From Paroedura picta (taxonomy: Eukaryota > Chordata > Lepidosauria > Squamata > Gekkonidae), in assembly GCF_049243985.1 (NCBI RefSeq), contig NC_135377.1, positions 60,832,145 to 60,896,144 on the forward strand: a stretch of 64,000 nucleotides of DNA. Direction: 5' to 3'. How positions within the stretch are numbered: position 1 is the stretch's first letter; the number at the start of each line of letters is the position of its first letter. Below, one piece after another: positions 62,816 through 64,000 of this stretch. A program made the translations under genes and the position numbers. Below the pieces are notes generated by a model that was not told where the DNA came from, made no database searches, and worked only from the letters and a program-made list of their open reading frames with translations.

Positions 62816-63514
62816 GGATCAGTACTTGGGAGACCCCTCGAGAAAGGTGCTAGTGCTTAATACCAGTGATTACCATCACACACGGACAAAAAGCCCTGCA
62901 TACACAATTGTGTTTACTTGAAAGGAAGAAGACCCTGAATGTAAGATGATCTTCCCCCTCTCCAAATTATACACCAGCATCTTTTTTACTGGACATAACT
63001 GTAATTTGTATGCAAATGTGAGGAACCCCCCCCCCCCACACACCTTTTAATGGCATACCTGGAAAAAAAGCTAGTCTTGCATTGGGCTAAGTACAGTACG
63101 TTTGTGTAGAAACTGAACTGATGTGCAGTACATGCTGATGTGCAGTGTCTTATTTTGTTTGCTGATAAGACGAGTAATGAACCAGATGGACTGATATGCT
63201 GAAAGAAAGAGAAGGAAGGAATTGTAAAGCGACATGCAGTAACAGACTATTTTTCTGTTGTAGGCATAATGTCGCAGATTTCAATGGGATACAGAAATCA
63301 CATTCATTTTCTTTTGCCCTGATTTTTGGCTGTAAAAGAAGAAGATAACAATTAACAAACTGCTAAACTGTCATTTCAAATACCGAGAGCTTTAACTTCT
63401 GTGCCAGTGACATATTTGATTAAGAAATGCACTGTAGCCTGTATTTCAAAGGTCACAGTCCTCCAGTTGAAAGTCTTTGCAAAACCATGTTTTATATACC
63501 AGACCATCAAAACC

Positions 63515-63611
63515 ATGGAAGCTTTCAAAATTTGGTCTACTCTGTTGGCTGTTCTTTGTGCTTTTTGCCAAAGAGCTACATCATGTGGCTTATCAACACA
63601 TCTTGAAATAG
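63515..63611 (+). CDS. GPLD1: GPLD1, GPI-specific phospholipase D, first coding exon
   Basis: The secreted enzyme hydrolyses the inositol-phosphate bond of GPI anchors. The exon encodes a signal peptide (MEAFKIWSTLLAVLCAFCQR) and the start of the mature protein, CGLSTHLEIG; human reads CGLSTHVEIGHRALEF. ATG is in an ACC-ATG-G context. Ends in phase 1 at G/GTAAGT. The next exon is not in the remaining 390 bases. Position and orientation next to ALDH5A1 match human. Confidence 0.93.
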
Positions 63612-64000
63612 GTAAGTTGTAAATGTGAAGGCATGAGCGTGTGAGAAATGCATAAAAATATTGACTTTATGGTGATCATGGCTGAGAGATAATACTTTTT
63701 TAGTGATGCAAATGTACAGCCACTTACATGGAGAATTGTCTGATGCCCAAAGCTGCTAGCAAAGCTATCTGGAAATGGCTAAAAATAAGAAATAAAAAGA
63801 GTATACTCTAAAATGACAGAAGATCTTTATCAACTTATTCCCAGGATGCTGGAATAGTTCCGGAGATAGTTGAAGCAATATTTTGGGGGATCACTCTAGC
63901 ATAACGGTACCCATTCTGTATCCTCACTCAACCGAACTTATGCATCTTTATGTTTATAGAGAAAGTAACTTAATGAATTGTGATGTTACTTTTCTAGCTC

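Larger units (their letters stand above)
61320..63514. other. ALDH5A1-GPLD1 intergenic DNA
   Basis: Holds an L2/CR1-type LINE fragment (61930-62380, minus), a Sauria SINE split by a tRNA-derived SINE (62385-62815) and otherwise A/T-rich sequence. The GPLD1 promoter should lie just before 63515; a TATATA-like run sits at 63491-63496 but it is only about 20 bp from the ATG, so I do not call it a TATA box. Confidence 0.55.

Noticed and set aside
63612-64000. Second GPLD1 exon
   Set aside because: No frame resembling the expected continuation (ALEFLQLHNG) in any of the three plus frames.

Overview
This is a vertebrate nuclear window, almost certainly from a squamate reptile (lizard, gecko or snake). 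Exons are short, introns obey GT-AG, promoters are CpG islands, and the introns are full of Sauria SINEs (tRNA head, Bov-B-like tail), a hallmark of squamates. Other repeats are 5S-rRNA-derived SINEs, CR1/L2 LINEs, an L1 and hAT hairpin elements. I cannot name the species.

The window holds five orthologues in the same relative order and orientation as the human 6p22 dyslexia-associated block, read in reverse: ACOT13 (minus, exons 1-2 only; the rest lies off the left edge), TDP2 (plus, complete, 7 coding exons, 372 aa), KIAA0319 (plus, complete, 20 coding exons plus a probable noncoding first exon, about 1063 aa), ALDH5A1 (minus, complete, 10 exons, 529 aa) and GPLD1 (plus, first coding exon only, at the right edge). 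All splice junctions listed were placed by hand; phases agree across every junction and each complete coding sum is a multiple of three.

Layout: 1-2555 ACOT13 and a CpG-island bidirectional promoter shared with TDP2; 2556-9660 TDP2; 9660-11560 intergenic DNA with old repeats; 11560-44986 KIAA0319; 44987-48856 the space between convergent KIAA0319 and ALDH5A1, poor in SINEs and probably mostly 3' UTR; 48857-60969 ALDH5A1; 60970-63514 spacer with LINE/SINE debris; 63515 onward GPLD1.

The genes do not form one pathway. ACOT13 is an acyl-CoA thioesterase, TDP2 removes topoisomerase-2 adducts from DNA 5' ends, KIAA0319 is a neuronal PKD-repeat membrane glycoprotein, ALDH5A1 is mitochondrial succinate-semialdehyde dehydrogenase of GABA breakdown, and GPLD1 is a secreted phospholipase D that acts on GPI anchors. 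I see no undescribed biological system here. The most notable material is in the mobile DNA: a half-L1 inserted 12 bp into a KIAA0319 intron, a Helitron-like element in a CR1 tail, repeats with a hammerhead-ribozyme-like core, and a palindromic hAT family with exact 8-bp target duplications.
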